Shown one piece after another: positions 44,527-53,537 of a stretch of 64,000 nt of DNA. Both the position numbers and the translations under genes were made by a program. Numbering within the stretch: position 1 is the first letter of the stretch; every line of letters starts with the position of its first letter. A model generated the notes under the pieces. That model was not told the origin of the DNA, did not search any database, and worked only from the letters and a program-made list of their open reading frames with translations. This stretch comes from Verrucomicrobiota bacterium (lineage in GTDB: Bacteria; Verrucomicrobiota; Verrucomicrobiia; Chthoniobacterales; Terrimicrobiaceae): NCBI GenBank assembly GCA_026398275.1, contig JAPLTF010000061.1, forward strand, positions 1-64,000, given 5' to 3'.

Positions 44527-46932
44527 ATGAGCTTTTGCCGATCGTTTTTCCGAATTCACCTGCCGATTTTACTGCCGGTGATGCTTGCCATCCTCCTGCA
44601 ACCTTTGAACGCCCAGACCGGGCCGGGGCCCGTGGTCAAAGAAATTGCAGTCGAGAATGTCGGGGCCCCGAGCATCTCCAAGGATCGCGTGCTCGCCAAC
44701 CTCGCCACGAAGGTCGGCCAGCCCTACAGCGAGCGGGCCGCCGAGCAGGACATCCGTGCGCTCTATGCCACGGGCGGCGTCTCCAACGTGCGAATCTTTG
44801 CGGAGCCCCTCGGCGACGGCGTCAAGGTCACGGTTCTCCTGCAGGGCCGCCCGGTCATCGAGGAAATCCTCATCGAGGGAGCCGAGCAGATCCCCATGAA
44901 CCGCGTCCGCCGCGAAATCGGAACGAAGGTCGGAGATGTGGTCAGCGAGGAAAAAATCGAGGATGACCGCCAAAAGATCATCAAGCTTTACGAGGACAGA
45001 AACTACTCCGAGATCGACGTCCAATATAAAATCCAGGAAGCCCCCGGGAACAACCGGTCCAAGGTGATCTATTCGATCAACGAGGGCCCGAAGCTGGTCG
45101 TCAAGCGCATCACTTTTGTCGGCAACGAATCCGTGCTCTCCAAGGACATCCGCAAGGTGATGAAGACCAAGCCTGAGAACATCCTCTCGTTTGTCACAAA
45201 GAGCGGACGCCTCATCCCCGCACAGGTCGAGGAGGACCGCGCCGCGATCAAAACCCTCTACCAGAACCGCGGGTTTGCGGATGTCGAGGTCTCGGATATC
45301 CAGACTCAGCCGGTTGAGCGCAACGGCGTGGAGATGATCGTCACGATCGTCGAGGGGATGCAATACCGGCTGGGCACGGTCAAAGTCGAGGGCGTCAATG
45401 TCACCTCGCAGGATGAGGTTCTTGCCCGCATGAAGATGCTCGGCGGACAGCTCTTTACCCCCAAAGGGATGGGCGACGACCTGAAAGCTCTCCGGGATTT
45501 CTACGGGAGCCGCGGCTATGTCGACATGGTCGCCGCGCCGGAAGTTCTTCCCGCAGGGCCGGGGGCGGTCGACGTGACCTACAGGATCGACGAGGGCGTC
45601 CAGTCCTATGTCAACCTGGTCAACATCCAGGGCAACACCCGGACGCAGGACCGGGTGATCCGCCGCGAGTTGGCTGTCAAACCGGGCAACGTCTTCGACA
45701 CCACGCTTGTGGATGTCAGCAAAAAGCGGCTGGAAAATCTCAACTATTTCTCGCGCGTGGACACGGCGCCCTCCGACACGATCGTTCCCGGACGCAAGGA
45801 CCTGAACGTCATCGTGGAGGAAAAGCGCACCGGATCGTTCAACTTCGGCGTCGGCTTCAGCACGATCGACAGCCTGCTCGGCTTCGCGGAACTTCAGCAG
45901 ACGAACTTCGACCTCTTCAACTGGCCGAGCTTCACCGGCGGAGGGCAGAGGTTCCGGATCCGCGGCCAATACGGGCTCCAGCGAAGCGACTTCGTGGTCG
46001 CCCTGACCGAGCCATGGTTCATGGGACAAAAACTCTCGGTGGGAGTCGAGGGATATTACCGGAACGCCAATTTCCTGTCGTCCGTCTATGACCAGTCAAA
46101 CCTCGGCGTCGCAGTCCAGGCCCGCAAACAGATCTGGAGGGCGCTGTCCGCCCGCGTGGAATACCGTCTCGAGCAGATCCGGATCTACAACGTCGACAAT
46201 ACCAACAACAACAACGACTACTTTTTCTTCAACGGATACGGCGACGGGTATACCGGCAACGAAAATGCCGGGCCGGTCATTGAGAATTCCGCGGGCACCT
46301 ACGTCAAGAGCGCCTTCACCGGATCGCTCACGTGGGATACGCGCGACAGCCTTTTCCTCACCCGCAAGGGCGAGCTGGTCGAGCTGACCGGATTTATCGC
46401 CGGCGGTCCCCTCGGAGGTGACGTGCAGGATTACGGCATCTCGCTGGAGGCCACGAAATATTTCTCGCTGCCGTTCGATCTGATCTTTCTCGTCAAGGGC
46501 CAGATTGCCATCGTGAACGGATGGGGGAACGACAAGGCATCGGTGGATGGCGGCTATGGCAACGGGGTCCCGATTTTTGACCGCCTTTACCTCGGCGGCG
46601 CGAACAACATGCGCGGCTTCAACTTCCGCGAAGTCGGGCCGGTGGACCAGTATGCCAACCCGATCGGCGGCAACTCGCTGGCCTATCTGACGTTTGAAAT
46701 GACCTTCCCCATCGTCTCCCGCGTCCGCGGAGCCGTTTTCAGCGACATGGGATTTGTCAACGTGCAGCCCAACGATTTCAGCACGAGCAACGCCAATGTG
46801 GACATCGGCATCGGCCTGCGCCTCGATCTCCCGATCGGCCCGATCCGCGTGGATTACGGCATTCCGGTCATCTACGACAGCTGGAACGGGCCTCCCGGGA
46901 AATTTAACTTCAATATCGGCTACCAATTTTGA
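44527..46932 (+). CDS. bamA: Outer membrane protein assembly factor BamA
   Basis: 801 residues. Signal peptide ending near LNAQ (about residue 30), five POTRA repeats (about 35-410; for example GRPVIEEILIEGAEQIPMNR and GPKLVVKRITFVGNESVLS), then the 16-strand barrel (about 430-801) with the VRGF-type motif NMRGFNFREVG and a terminal Phe (NFNIGYQF), the signal that BAM itself recognises. It folds and inserts outer-membrane beta-barrel proteins. ATG 44527 was chosen over 44461, which precedes the signal peptide. First gene of bamA-skp-lpxD, a common order in Gram-negatives. Confidence 0.97.
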   Translation: MSFCRSFFRIHLPILLPVMLAILLQPLNAQTGPGPVVKEIAVENVGAPSISKDRVLANLATKVGQPYSERAAEQDIRALYATGGVSNVRIFAEPLGDGVKVTVLLQGRPVIEEILIEGAEQIPMNRVRREIGTKVGDVVSEEKIEDDRQKIIKLYEDRNYSEIDVQYKIQEAPGNNRSKVIYSINEGPKLVVKRITFVGNESVLSKDIRKVMKTKPENILSFVTKSGRLIPAQVEEDRAAIKTLYQNRGFADVEVSDIQTQPVERNGVEMIVTIVEGMQYRLGTVKVEGVNVTSQDEVLARMKMLGGQLFTPKGMGDDLKALRDFYGSRGYVDMVAAPEVLPAGPGAVDVTYRIDEGVQSYVNLVNIQGNTRTQDRVIRRELAVKPGNVFDTTLVDVSKKRLENLNYFSRVDTAPSDTIVPGRKDLNVIVEEKRTGSFNFGVGFSTIDSLLGFAELQQTNFDLFNWPSFTGGGQRFRIRGQYGLQRSDFVVALTEPWFMGQKLSVGVEGYYRNANFLSSVYDQSNLGVAVQARKQIWRALSARVEYRLEQIRIYNVDNTNNNNDYFFFNGYGDGYTGNENAGPVIENSAGTYVKSAFTGSLTWDTRDSLFLTRKGELVELTGFIAGGPLGGDVQDYGISLEATKYFSLPFDLIFLVKGQIAIVNGWGNDKASVDGGYGNGVPIFDRLYLGGANNMRGFNFREVGPVDQYANPIGGNSLAYLTFEMTFPIVSRVRGAVFSDMGFVNVQPNDFSTSNANVDIGIGLRLDLPIGPIRVDYGIPVIYDSWNGPPGKFNFNIGYQF

Positions 46933-47015
46933 ACAAATCGGCGCGGCCGCGGTCAAAACTTGACCAATCCATTCCATAAGTCACACTCATCCACTCTCAT
47001 AACCAACAAACCAAC

Positions 47016-47612
47016 ATGCTCAAATCCATCCTCTCCATCACCATCCTGGCCACGGCACTCTTCGCCGTTGCTCCTTCTGCCAACGCCCAGATCAAAATCG
47101 GCACGTTGGACATGAACGCCATCTTCACCCAGTATTACAAAACCAAGGATGCCGAGGCGAAACTCAACGAAGCCCGTGCCGCCGCCAAGAAGGAGCTCGA
47201 CGACCGTCTCGAGACCCTCAAGAAGGCCATGGACGAGATCAACAAGATCAACGCCGACCTCGAAAAACCCGAACTCAGCAAGGACGCCAAGGACAAGGCC
47301 ACGAAGAACCGCGACGAGAAGGTCAACGACGCGCGCAACCTCGACCGCGAAATCACCGAATTCCGCGGCACCCGCGAGCGCCAGCTCCAGGAGCAGTTCG
47401 TCCGCATGCGCAAGGACATCATCGACGAGATCATGAAGGTCGTGAACGACAAGGTCAAAGCCACCGGGTTCGACATCGTCTTCGACAAATCCGGAATGAG
47501 CATGGGCCAGATCCCGGTCCTCGTCTACTCCCGCACCGACCTGGATTTCAGCAAGGACATTGTTGATACGCTCAACAAGAACGCACCGAAAACCACCACC
47601 GCCACGCCCTGA
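47016..47612 (+). CDS. skp: Periplasmic chaperone Skp/OmpH
   Basis: 198 residues with a signal peptide ending in SANAQ (about 25). Then IGTLDMNAIFTQYYKT, a long charged coiled coil (about 45-150; DDRLETLKKAMDEINKINAD and similar), and a closing beta-strand region VKATGFDIVFDKSG, which is the Skp fold. It holds unfolded outer-membrane proteins on their way to BamA. The gene lies between bamA and lpxD. Confidence 0.9.
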   Translation: MLKSILSITILATALFAVAPSANAQIKIGTLDMNAIFTQYYKTKDAEAKLNEARAAAKKELDDRLETLKKAMDEINKINADLEKPELSKDAKDKATKNRDEKVNDARNLDREITEFRGTRERQLQEQFVRMRKDIIDEIMKVVNDKVKATGFDIVFDKSGMSMGQIPVLVYSRTDLDFSKDIVDTLNKNAPKTTTATP

Positions 47613-47617
47613 AGAGC

Positions 47618-48637
47618 ATGACGCTCGGTGAGGTAGCCGCCCAAACGGGCGGCTGGGTGGCTCCGGAAGCCGCCTCGCAGGAAATCTCCGGATTGGCGTC
47701 GCTCGACGATGCCAATCCCGGGGATCTTGCATTTTTTGCAAACCCGAAGTATCTCAAAGCGCTTCGGAAATCCCGTGCCACGGCGGTCCTCGTGCCTCAC
47801 GGGTTCGGCGAGAAAATTTCTCCGGTTCGGATCTGGGTGGATGATCCCGGGGTCTGCTTCGCCAGGCTGCAGCCCGCGTTCATTCCCCCGGCTATCGAGT
47901 TTTCCCCGGGCGTTCACCCGAGCGCGGTTGTCTCCCCGGAAGCCGCGATTGGCGAGGGCGTTTTTATCGGCCCTTTCGTCGTTGTCGAACCGGGCGCAAA
48001 AATCGGCGCGCGCTCCATCATCGCAGCCCACTCGTATATCGGCCACGGCGTCCAGATCGGTGAGGAGTGCCGGATATATCCGAACGTCACGATCTACGAG
48101 CGCTGCACGCTCGCAAACCGGGTGTTCATTCATTCGGGCGTCGTCATCGGAGCGGATGGGTTCGGGTATGAGTTCCGCGACGGGGCGCATCAGAAAATCC
48201 CCCAGACCGGGATCGTCCAGATCGAGGACGACGTGGAGATCGGGGCGAACTCGACCGTCGACCGCGCGCGCTTCGGCCGCACATGGATCCGTCGCGGCAC
48301 GAAAATCGACAACCTTGCCCAGATCGCCCACAACGTCACGATCGGGGAAAATTCCATCCTCTGCGCCCAGGTCGGAATCTCCGGCAGCACGCGCATCGGA
48401 AATTTTGTGACCCTCGCCGGAAAAGCCGGTATCAACGGCCACATTGAAATCGGAGACGGAGTGCTCATCGGAGCCATGTCCGGGGTCACGAAGAGCGTGG
48501 CCCCGAAGGATATTTTCTTCGGCGCCCCTGCGGTGCCCGTGAAGGATTACATGAGGAATTTCGCCCTCATGAAAAACCTCCAGAAGCTGTTCGACCGCGT
48601 GAAAAAGCTGGAGGCAGACCAAGCCTCCCGGGATTAG
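47618..48637 (+). CDS. lpxD: UDP-3-O-acylglucosamine N-acyltransferase
   Basis: 339 residues. An N-terminal uridine-binding part (ISGLASLDDANPGDLAFFAN) is followed by left-handed beta-helix hexapeptides such as IGEGVFIGPFVVVEPGAKIG and IENDV-like VEIGANSTVD. The catalytic His is in LAQIAHNVTIG (His238). The C-terminal helix is LMKNLQKLFDRVKKLE. It adds the second acyl chain in lipid A synthesis. It starts five bases after the skp stop, so the two are co-transcribed. Confidence 0.96.
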   Translation: MTLGEVAAQTGGWVAPEAASQEISGLASLDDANPGDLAFFANPKYLKALRKSRATAVLVPHGFGEKISPVRIWVDDPGVCFARLQPAFIPPAIEFSPGVHPSAVVSPEAAIGEGVFIGPFVVVEPGAKIGARSIIAAHSYIGHGVQIGEECRIYPNVTIYERCTLANRVFIHSGVVIGADGFGYEFRDGAHQKIPQTGIVQIEDDVEIGANSTVDRARFGRTWIRRGTKIDNLAQIAHNVTIGENSILCAQVGISGSTRIGNFVTLAGKAGINGHIEIGDGVLIGAMSGVTKSVAPKDIFFGAPAVPVKDYMRNFALMKNLQKLFDRVKKLEADQASRD

Positions 48638-48681
48638 CCGCCAGGTGGGCTCCGCCCGGTCGGGGACTATTCAGACCTCTG

Positions 48682-49152
48682 ATGAGTAAACGCGAGCGCA
48701 TGGCCCGTTACATCCGGGCGCATGGTCCGAGGGGCAGCTACCCGCCCGAATACGAACTCTTCTTCGCGCTCTTCAATGCAGGCGATTACTTTGAGGCGCA
48801 CGACGTCCTCGAGCAGCTCTGGCTCGATTGCAGAAACTCCAACGCCATTTTCTACAAAGGCCTCATTCAGATCGCCGGAGGCTTCGTCCACCTGCGCAAA
48901 CATTTCCTCCGCCCCGAACACCCGACGGATGGCAAAAGACTCGCCCCCGCCTGCAGGCTGCTCGTTCTTGCAGCCTCAAACATCCGCACCTTTCGCCCCG
49001 AGCACATGGGGCTCGATGTGAAAAAACTCTGCGCCATGTGCAGAAAGCTCGCCCGGGAAATTGAAGCCTCCGGATTCCAAACCAATCCGTGGCACCCTCA
49101 GGCCCGCCCGATCGTCAACCTTTCGGTTTCCAAATCGCCGACACTTCAATAA
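48682..49152 (+). CDS. DUF309 protein
   Basis: 156 residues. DUF309 is shown by LFFALFNAGDYFEAHDVLEQ followed by LWLDCRNSNAIFYKGLIQIA and the HLRKHFLRP helix. Proteins of this small helical family are of unknown function; a DNA-binding or enzyme role has been suggested for none with certainty. It lies 44 bp after lpxD in the same orientation and may be transcribed with it. A repeat (49158-49218) follows its stop by five bases. Confidence 0.85.
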   Translation: MSKRERMARYIRAHGPRGSYPPEYELFFALFNAGDYFEAHDVLEQLWLDCRNSNAIFYKGLIQIAGGFVHLRKHFLRPEHPTDGKRLAPACRLLVLAASNIRTFRPEHMGLDVKKLCAMCRKLAREIEASGFQTNPWHPQARPIVNLSVSKSPTLQ

Positions 49153-49157
49153 CACGA

Positions 49158-49218
49158 GGGAGGGTGAGGCTCCGTCCGAACCGTGAAATATATGGGTTCG
49201 GACGGAGCTCACCCTCCC
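49158..49218. repeat. Second copy of the GGGAGGG-type palindromic repeat
   Basis: Left arm GGGAGGGTGAGGCTCCGTCC(GAACC) at 49158-49182 pairs with 49195-49218 apart from one unpaired G. The arm matches the inner arm of the 18828-18973 element at most positions. It may end transcription of lpxD-DUF309. Confidence 0.75.
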
Positions 49219-49315
49219 ATTGTTGGCGCAGCTCCGCACGCTCCGTGGTTTTTCTCTCCTCTTTTGCCCGGCGAATTTTTAGTGTCTTCCTGTGGTTCAA
49301 AATGCCGAGCGCCGG

Positions 49316-49960
49316 ATGAGACTTCTTGTTGTCGAGGATGACCCGGGAATTTTGGATGTCCTGGAGTATTCGCTGCGCGGAGCGGGATTTGAAGTTTGCA
49401 AAACCTCCTCCGGCAGGGATGCGGTGCGGATGTCCGGAGCCTCTGACTTTATTGTGCTGGACATCGGGCTTCCGGATCTGGACGGGTTTGACGTCTGCCG
49501 GGAGATCCGCAAAACGTCCTCGGTCCCGATCCTGTTCCTCACCTCTCGCACCGACGAGATTGATCGCGTGGTGGGTCTGGAGCTCGGCGCGGACGATTAT
49601 CTGGCGAAGCCATTCAGCCCCCGTGAACTCGTGGCAAGGATCAAGGCGATCGCGCGCCGCTCGAACGGCCATCACGAAGCTCCGCCCGGCGGGCTGACCA
49701 TCGACCGGGACTCCTTCAAGGCCTCCGTGGATGGACGTTCGCTGGACCTCTCGCGCACGGAGTTTGAAATACTCACCCTCCTCGCCGCCCAGCCCGGCAG
49801 AGTCTTCACCCGCGAGCAGATCCTCGACGGTGCCTGGACGGATGGTGGGTGCGTGACAGACCGCACCGTCGATGCCCACATCAAATCCCTCCGCAAAAAA
49901 CTGCTGCCTGCGGAGCTGATCGAGACGGTCCGAGGGGTCGGCTACCGCTTCAAGCCGTGA
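49316..49960 (+). CDS. OmpR/PhoB-type response regulator (CreB-like)
   Basis: 214 residues. The receiver domain has the acidic pocket EDD (residues 7-9), phospho-Asp49 (VLDIGLPDLDG), Thr76 and Lys98 (LAKPF). The DNA-binding winged helix (about 125-214) has LDLSRTEFEILTLLAAQPGR, VTDRTVDAHIKSLRKKL and VRGVGYRF. It is phosphorylated by the kinase that starts at its stop codon (TGATG). With the CreD-like gene downstream it forms a CreBC-D-like locus, inferred from gene order. The GTG start at 49292 is possible but adds eight residues. Confidence 0.92.
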   Translation: MRLLVVEDDPGILDVLEYSLRGAGFEVCKTSSGRDAVRMSGASDFIVLDIGLPDLDGFDVCREIRKTSSVPILFLTSRTDEIDRVVGLELGADDYLAKPFSPRELVARIKAIARRSNGHHEAPPGGLTIDRDSFKASVDGRSLDLSRTEFEILTLLAAQPGRVFTREQILDGAWTDGGCVTDRTVDAHIKSLRKKLLPAELIETVRGVGYRFKP

Positions 49961-51018
49961 TGCCCTCCCCCGCTCCAAAGAACGGATCCCCGGGGCGCGC
50001 GGTCATGTTCATCCAGCGCCTGATCAGCACCATCGCACCGCCGCTGCACAGCCTCCATTGGAAAATCTTCCTCCTCTGCCTCGCCTCGATTTTCCTTCCC
50101 GGCGTCTATTTTGCTTGGAAAGTCGGCCAGGTGGTGGGATCGCTGAAAGACCTCGCCATTCCCGCCCTGCTGGCGCTGGCGCTCGCGACCCTCGTCTCCT
50201 ACGCGCTCTCCACCTACCTCACGCGGATCATCACCGGCCTCGCCCGGCAGGCGGAGCGGGTGGCGGACGGGGAGCCAGGGGTCCGATTGGAAACCTGGAC
50301 GAAGAGCGAGCTGGGCGACCTCTCCCGCGCGCTGGAAAAAATGCGGCGCAGGCTCGAGGGAAAAGCCTATGTCGAGGAGATGGCCCTCACGCTTTCTCAC
50401 GAAATCAAAACGCCCCTCGCCTCGATCCGCGGTGCCGCAGAAATCCTGGACCAGGGGCCGGACCCGGATGTGCGGAAAAAGTTTCTCGGAAACATTTTTG
50501 CCGAGGTCGACCGGCTGTCTGCGATCGTGACGAATTTCCTTGCGCTCTCCCGCATCGAGAGCGCCCCGGCAAACCCGACCGCACGGGCCTCATTGCCGGA
50601 GGTCGCCGCCCTGGTTGCTGGCGTCTTCCGCAGCCGGGCACAAACGATTGTCTTTGAAACCAGTCTTTCCGACGAGCCCTGCTGGATCGGAATGCCCGCC
50701 GACCAACTCCGCCGGTTCATGGAGGCACTCCTCGAAAACGCCTTCCAGTTCACGCCACCAGGGAAGAAAGTCACCTTCTCCACTTCCGGTGCCAACCTCT
50801 CGGTCCGGGACGAAGGCCCGGGGATCCCCGCCGAACTTCAAACAAAAATCTTCGATCGCTTCTTCACCACCGTGAATCCGCTGACAGGCCGTCGGGGCAC
50901 CGGCCTTGGCCTCGCGATCGTCAGATCCATCGCCGCCCGCTACAATGCCCGCATCGGGCTCGAAAGCGCCCCCGGAACCGGAACGACAGTGGCCGTGCAT
51001 TTCACGGAAATTTCATAA
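49960..51018 (+). CDS. Sensor histidine kinase (CreC-like), two membrane spans
   Basis: 352 residues. Two hydrophobic spans near 32-52 and 62-87, with almost no periplasmic loop between them, so an extracellular sensor domain is lacking. A HAMP domain follows (ITGLARQAERVADGEPG), then phospho-accepting His147 in LTLSHEIKTPLASIRG and the ATPase with ENAFQFTPPGK, VRDEGPGIPAEL, FDRFFTT and GTGLGLAIVRSIA. Its ATG overlaps the response regulator stop. Membrane-stress or carbon input is possible, as in CreC, but not shown. Confidence 0.9.
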   Translation: MPSPAPKNGSPGRAVMFIQRLISTIAPPLHSLHWKIFLLCLASIFLPGVYFAWKVGQVVGSLKDLAIPALLALALATLVSYALSTYLTRIITGLARQAERVADGEPGVRLETWTKSELGDLSRALEKMRRRLEGKAYVEEMALTLSHEIKTPLASIRGAAEILDQGPDPDVRKKFLGNIFAEVDRLSAIVTNFLALSRIESAPANPTARASLPEVAALVAGVFRSRAQTIVFETSLSDEPCWIGMPADQLRRFMEALLENAFQFTPPGKKVTFSTSGANLSVRDEGPGIPAELQTKIFDRFFTTVNPLTGRRGTGLGLAIVRSIAARYNARIGLESAPGTGTTVAVHFTEIS

Positions 51019-51060
51019 TCGCTTCATCAGGGTTTCACACGGCCCGCGCATGATGCGGGC

Positions 51061-52176
51061 ATGAAATTTCTACTCCTCTTCGCTGCAGTCTCGCTCGGCT
51101 TGCCACTGCGCGCCGAAAACCTTTCCAGCGCAGCGGTCACGCTTCCCTACCCGGAACTGCGCGCCCTGATTGAGGCGGGGAAGAAGCCCTCCCCGCCGGA
51201 ATACCCGCTCCCGTTTGCGATCCTCTCCGCCCGATACCGCCTGGTCCCGGGCGAGGCGGCGCTTTCCGGCACGGTTGAATTCGATGTCCGCTCCTTCCGC
51301 GAAGGCGGGCTGCTGGTCCCGCTGATCGCCGATTCCCTGCTCGTCTCCGGCATCGAGCCGGCGGAAGCGGCGATCGTCGTCAAAGATGGCTACTACAATC
51401 TGCTCGTTGAGGGACTGAAGCGGCAGAACGTGGTTCTCCACCTTGACTGGAAGGGGAAGAAGGACACAGAGACGACCGCGTTCCTTTGCGGGATCCATCC
51501 GGCGGCCATCTCCAATCTCGAGATCTCGCCCGTTCCTCAGGAAGTGGACGTGGACGTTGCGGGAGCGGTGCAGGATCCGAAATCCGGCGCCTGGCACCTC
51601 GGCACCGGCGGCAATTTGGAAATCCAGTTCGCGCGCAAATCCCTCGAAAAGCCGGCCGCCGTCGTTGCGATGCCGGCCGTGGTGAAGGAGGCGCATTCCG
51701 CAATGCGGATCGTTTCCGACGGAACGTTCTTCAACGCGACCTCGTGGAAGATCCGGCACAACACGGCGGTCGCGTGGCGGCTGGCGCTCGGCGATGACAC
51801 GCAGGTGGTTTCCTGCCTGGTGGCGGGGCGGCCGGCCGCGCCGGTTCTGGTCGGCAGCAACACCATCGAGGTCCGGCTGCCGGAGTCAAATTCCGATACC
51901 TCCGTCGAAATCGCCTACACCGGGAAGTCGGCCGCGTTCGCACCGGTGCGCGGAGATTTCCAGGTCTCCCTGCCGTCCACCGACCTGCTGGTCGAGCGCT
52001 CGGATTGGGATCTGGTCCTCCCCTCCCCGTATTCCCCGCTCGCGGTCGAGGGAAACTGCGAATTTTTCCCGGGCGAATCAAAAAGCGACCTCCGCCTCCG
52101 CAAGGAACTCTGCCGGGGAGAATCGCCGTCCGTCCGCGTCTTTTACCAAAAACCTGAAACCACCAAAAAGCCATGA
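51061..52176 (+). CDS. Secreted protein of unknown function in Cre-like operon
   Basis: 371 residues with a signal peptide of about 18 residues (MKFLLLFAAVSLGLPLRA). The mature protein is beta-rich; YPLPFAILSARYRLVPGEAA and TVEFDVRSFREGGLLVPLIA sit near the start, and later TSWKIRHNTAVAWRLALGDD and NTIEVRLPESNSDTSVEIAY. No family recognised. No membrane spans after the signal. The creD-like start overlaps its stop (ATGA at 52173-52176), and the kinase ends 42 bp before it, so all four genes are likely co-expressed. Its position suggests a periplasmic or surface partner of CreD, not a known part of CreBCD. Confidence 0.75.
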   Translation: MKFLLLFAAVSLGLPLRAENLSSAAVTLPYPELRALIEAGKKPSPPEYPLPFAILSARYRLVPGEAALSGTVEFDVRSFREGGLLVPLIADSLLVSGIEPAEAAIVVKDGYYNLLVEGLKRQNVVLHLDWKGKKDTETTAFLCGIHPAAISNLEISPVPQEVDVDVAGAVQDPKSGAWHLGTGGNLEIQFARKSLEKPAAVVAMPAVVKEAHSAMRIVSDGTFFNATSWKIRHNTAVAWRLALGDDTQVVSCLVAGRPAAPVLVGSNTIEVRLPESNSDTSVEIAYTGKSAAFAPVRGDFQVSLPSTDLLVERSDWDLVLPSPYSPLAVEGNCEFFPGESKSDLRLRKELCRGESPSVRVFYQKPETTKKP

Positions 52177-53369
52177 CCGTCCTCCGCCTCTTCGCCATCC
52201 TGTTCATCACCGCCTGCACGAGTGTTGCCTGGTTCATCCTGGGAACCGCGCTCAACGTGCGCACCAGCCAATCCGGCATGAGCACGGCCCAATCCGTGCT
52301 CGGCGGCTGGGGCCCACCGATCACGCAGGTCCATCCGCAAGCCTGGTATCAGTCGCCGGGAGCAGGCGATGGAAAAGCCCTGATCCGCCCCTCGGGCAGC
52401 AAGATCGACATCTCGCTGGGCTACGAGCCGCGCCAGAAGGGCCTCATGTGGTATCGCATGTTCGCTGCGGGGTTTCGCGGCGAATACACATTCACCAATC
52501 CCACGCCGATTCCGCAGACGATCTACGTCCAGTTTTCCCTCCCCTCACCTGAGGCGGGATACAACGAGTTTTTGTTCACTCTCAACGGCAAGTCGACCAC
52601 GGCCAACGTAACCGGAAAAGAGCCGATCACCGATGCGGTCGTCGTGGAGGCCGGGGAAAGCGCCACCCTCGTCGTCGGCTACAAAACCCGGGGCCTCGAC
52701 CGCTGGACCTACAGCTTCGGACCCGAGTCCCGCGTGCAGAACTTCGCGCTCCACATGACGACCGACTTTCAAGATGTCGATTTCCCCACCGGCTCCCCCA
52801 CAGATCGGAAGCGCGCCAGCAAGGGCTGGGATCTGTCCTGGGCCTATCCCGACGAAATCGGAGCGCGTCCGGTGTCGATGGAGATGCCGAAGGTCTTGAA
52901 CCCCGGCCCAGTGGCTTCCCGAATCACCTTCTTCTCTCCGGTCTCGCTTCTCTTCTTCTTCAGCGTCCTGGTCGTCATCTGCCTCATCCAGAAGGTCGAC
53001 CTCCATCCCATGAACTTCTTCTTTCTGGCGGCCGGGTGCTTCGCGTTCCAACTCCTCTTCGCCTACCTCGTCGATGTCATCCCACTGGGTGTCGCATTCG
53101 CGATCTCATCCGCTGTGTCACTGGCCATGGTGTCGGGATACCTGCTCCTCGCAAAGGGCGCGAGGTTCGCAAGATTTGCGGCAGCCGCACAGTTCGCCTA
53201 CATGGTCTTGTTTTCCTACAGCTTCTTCTTCGACGGGCTCACCGGGCTCACGATCACTGTCGGAGCAATCATCACGCTCGGCATCCTGATGGTGACAACG
53301 GCAAAGGTGAACTGGTCGGAAAAGTTCACGCGACGCTCGGTTCCGCCACCCTTGAACACCTCCGCCTGA
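52173..53369 (+). CDS. CreD-family inner membrane protein
   Basis: 398 residues. An N-terminal anchor (about 5-26), a periplasmic beta-rich domain of about 230 residues (YEPRQKGLMWYRMFAAGFRG), and a C-terminal block of four to five helices. The hallmark is HPMNFFFLAAGCFAFQLLFA followed by YLVDVIPLGVAFAISSAVSL, as in the CreD inner-membrane family. CreD of Gammaproteobacteria depends on CreBC for expression and affects envelope and colicin or beta-lactam phenotypes. The regulator and kinase genes lie immediately upstream, so it is probably their target. Confidence 0.83.
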   Translation: MTVLRLFAILFITACTSVAWFILGTALNVRTSQSGMSTAQSVLGGWGPPITQVHPQAWYQSPGAGDGKALIRPSGSKIDISLGYEPRQKGLMWYRMFAAGFRGEYTFTNPTPIPQTIYVQFSLPSPEAGYNEFLFTLNGKSTTANVTGKEPITDAVVVEAGESATLVVGYKTRGLDRWTYSFGPESRVQNFALHMTTDFQDVDFPTGSPTDRKRASKGWDLSWAYPDEIGARPVSMEMPKVLNPGPVASRITFFSPVSLLFFFSVLVVICLIQKVDLHPMNFFFLAAGCFAFQLLFAYLVDVIPLGVAFAISSAVSLAMVSGYLLLAKGARFARFAAAAQFAYMVLFSYSFFFDGLTGLTITVGAIITLGILMVTTAKVNWSEKFTRRSVPPPLNTSA

Positions 53370-53461
53370 TTGCAGCATGAACTGCCCCGCAGAGGTCGCC
53401 CTGCTGACGCTCAGGCGCGGAGCAAATCCGCCCAACCGCCGGGTTTAATGAACCGGTCCCC

Positions 53462-53477
53462 GTGACAAAATCGTCAC
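53462..53477. promoter_or_regulatory. Small palindrome upstream of MFS gene
   Basis: GTGACAAAATCGTCAC (53462-53477) is a 5-bp inverted pair with a six-base centre, 61 bp before the transporter start. A possible operator; the regulator is unknown. Confidence 0.3.
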
Positions 53478-53537
53478 AATGCAGGCTTTGTCTTCCTTGT
53501 CGCCTTGCCGCATTTCTGAAAGGAAGGGGAAGCGACT

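Noticed and set aside
53462-53477. CRP-type operator before the MFS gene
   Set aside because: GTGA and TCAC are separated by eight bases rather than the six of the CRP consensus, so it is listed only as an unassigned palindrome.
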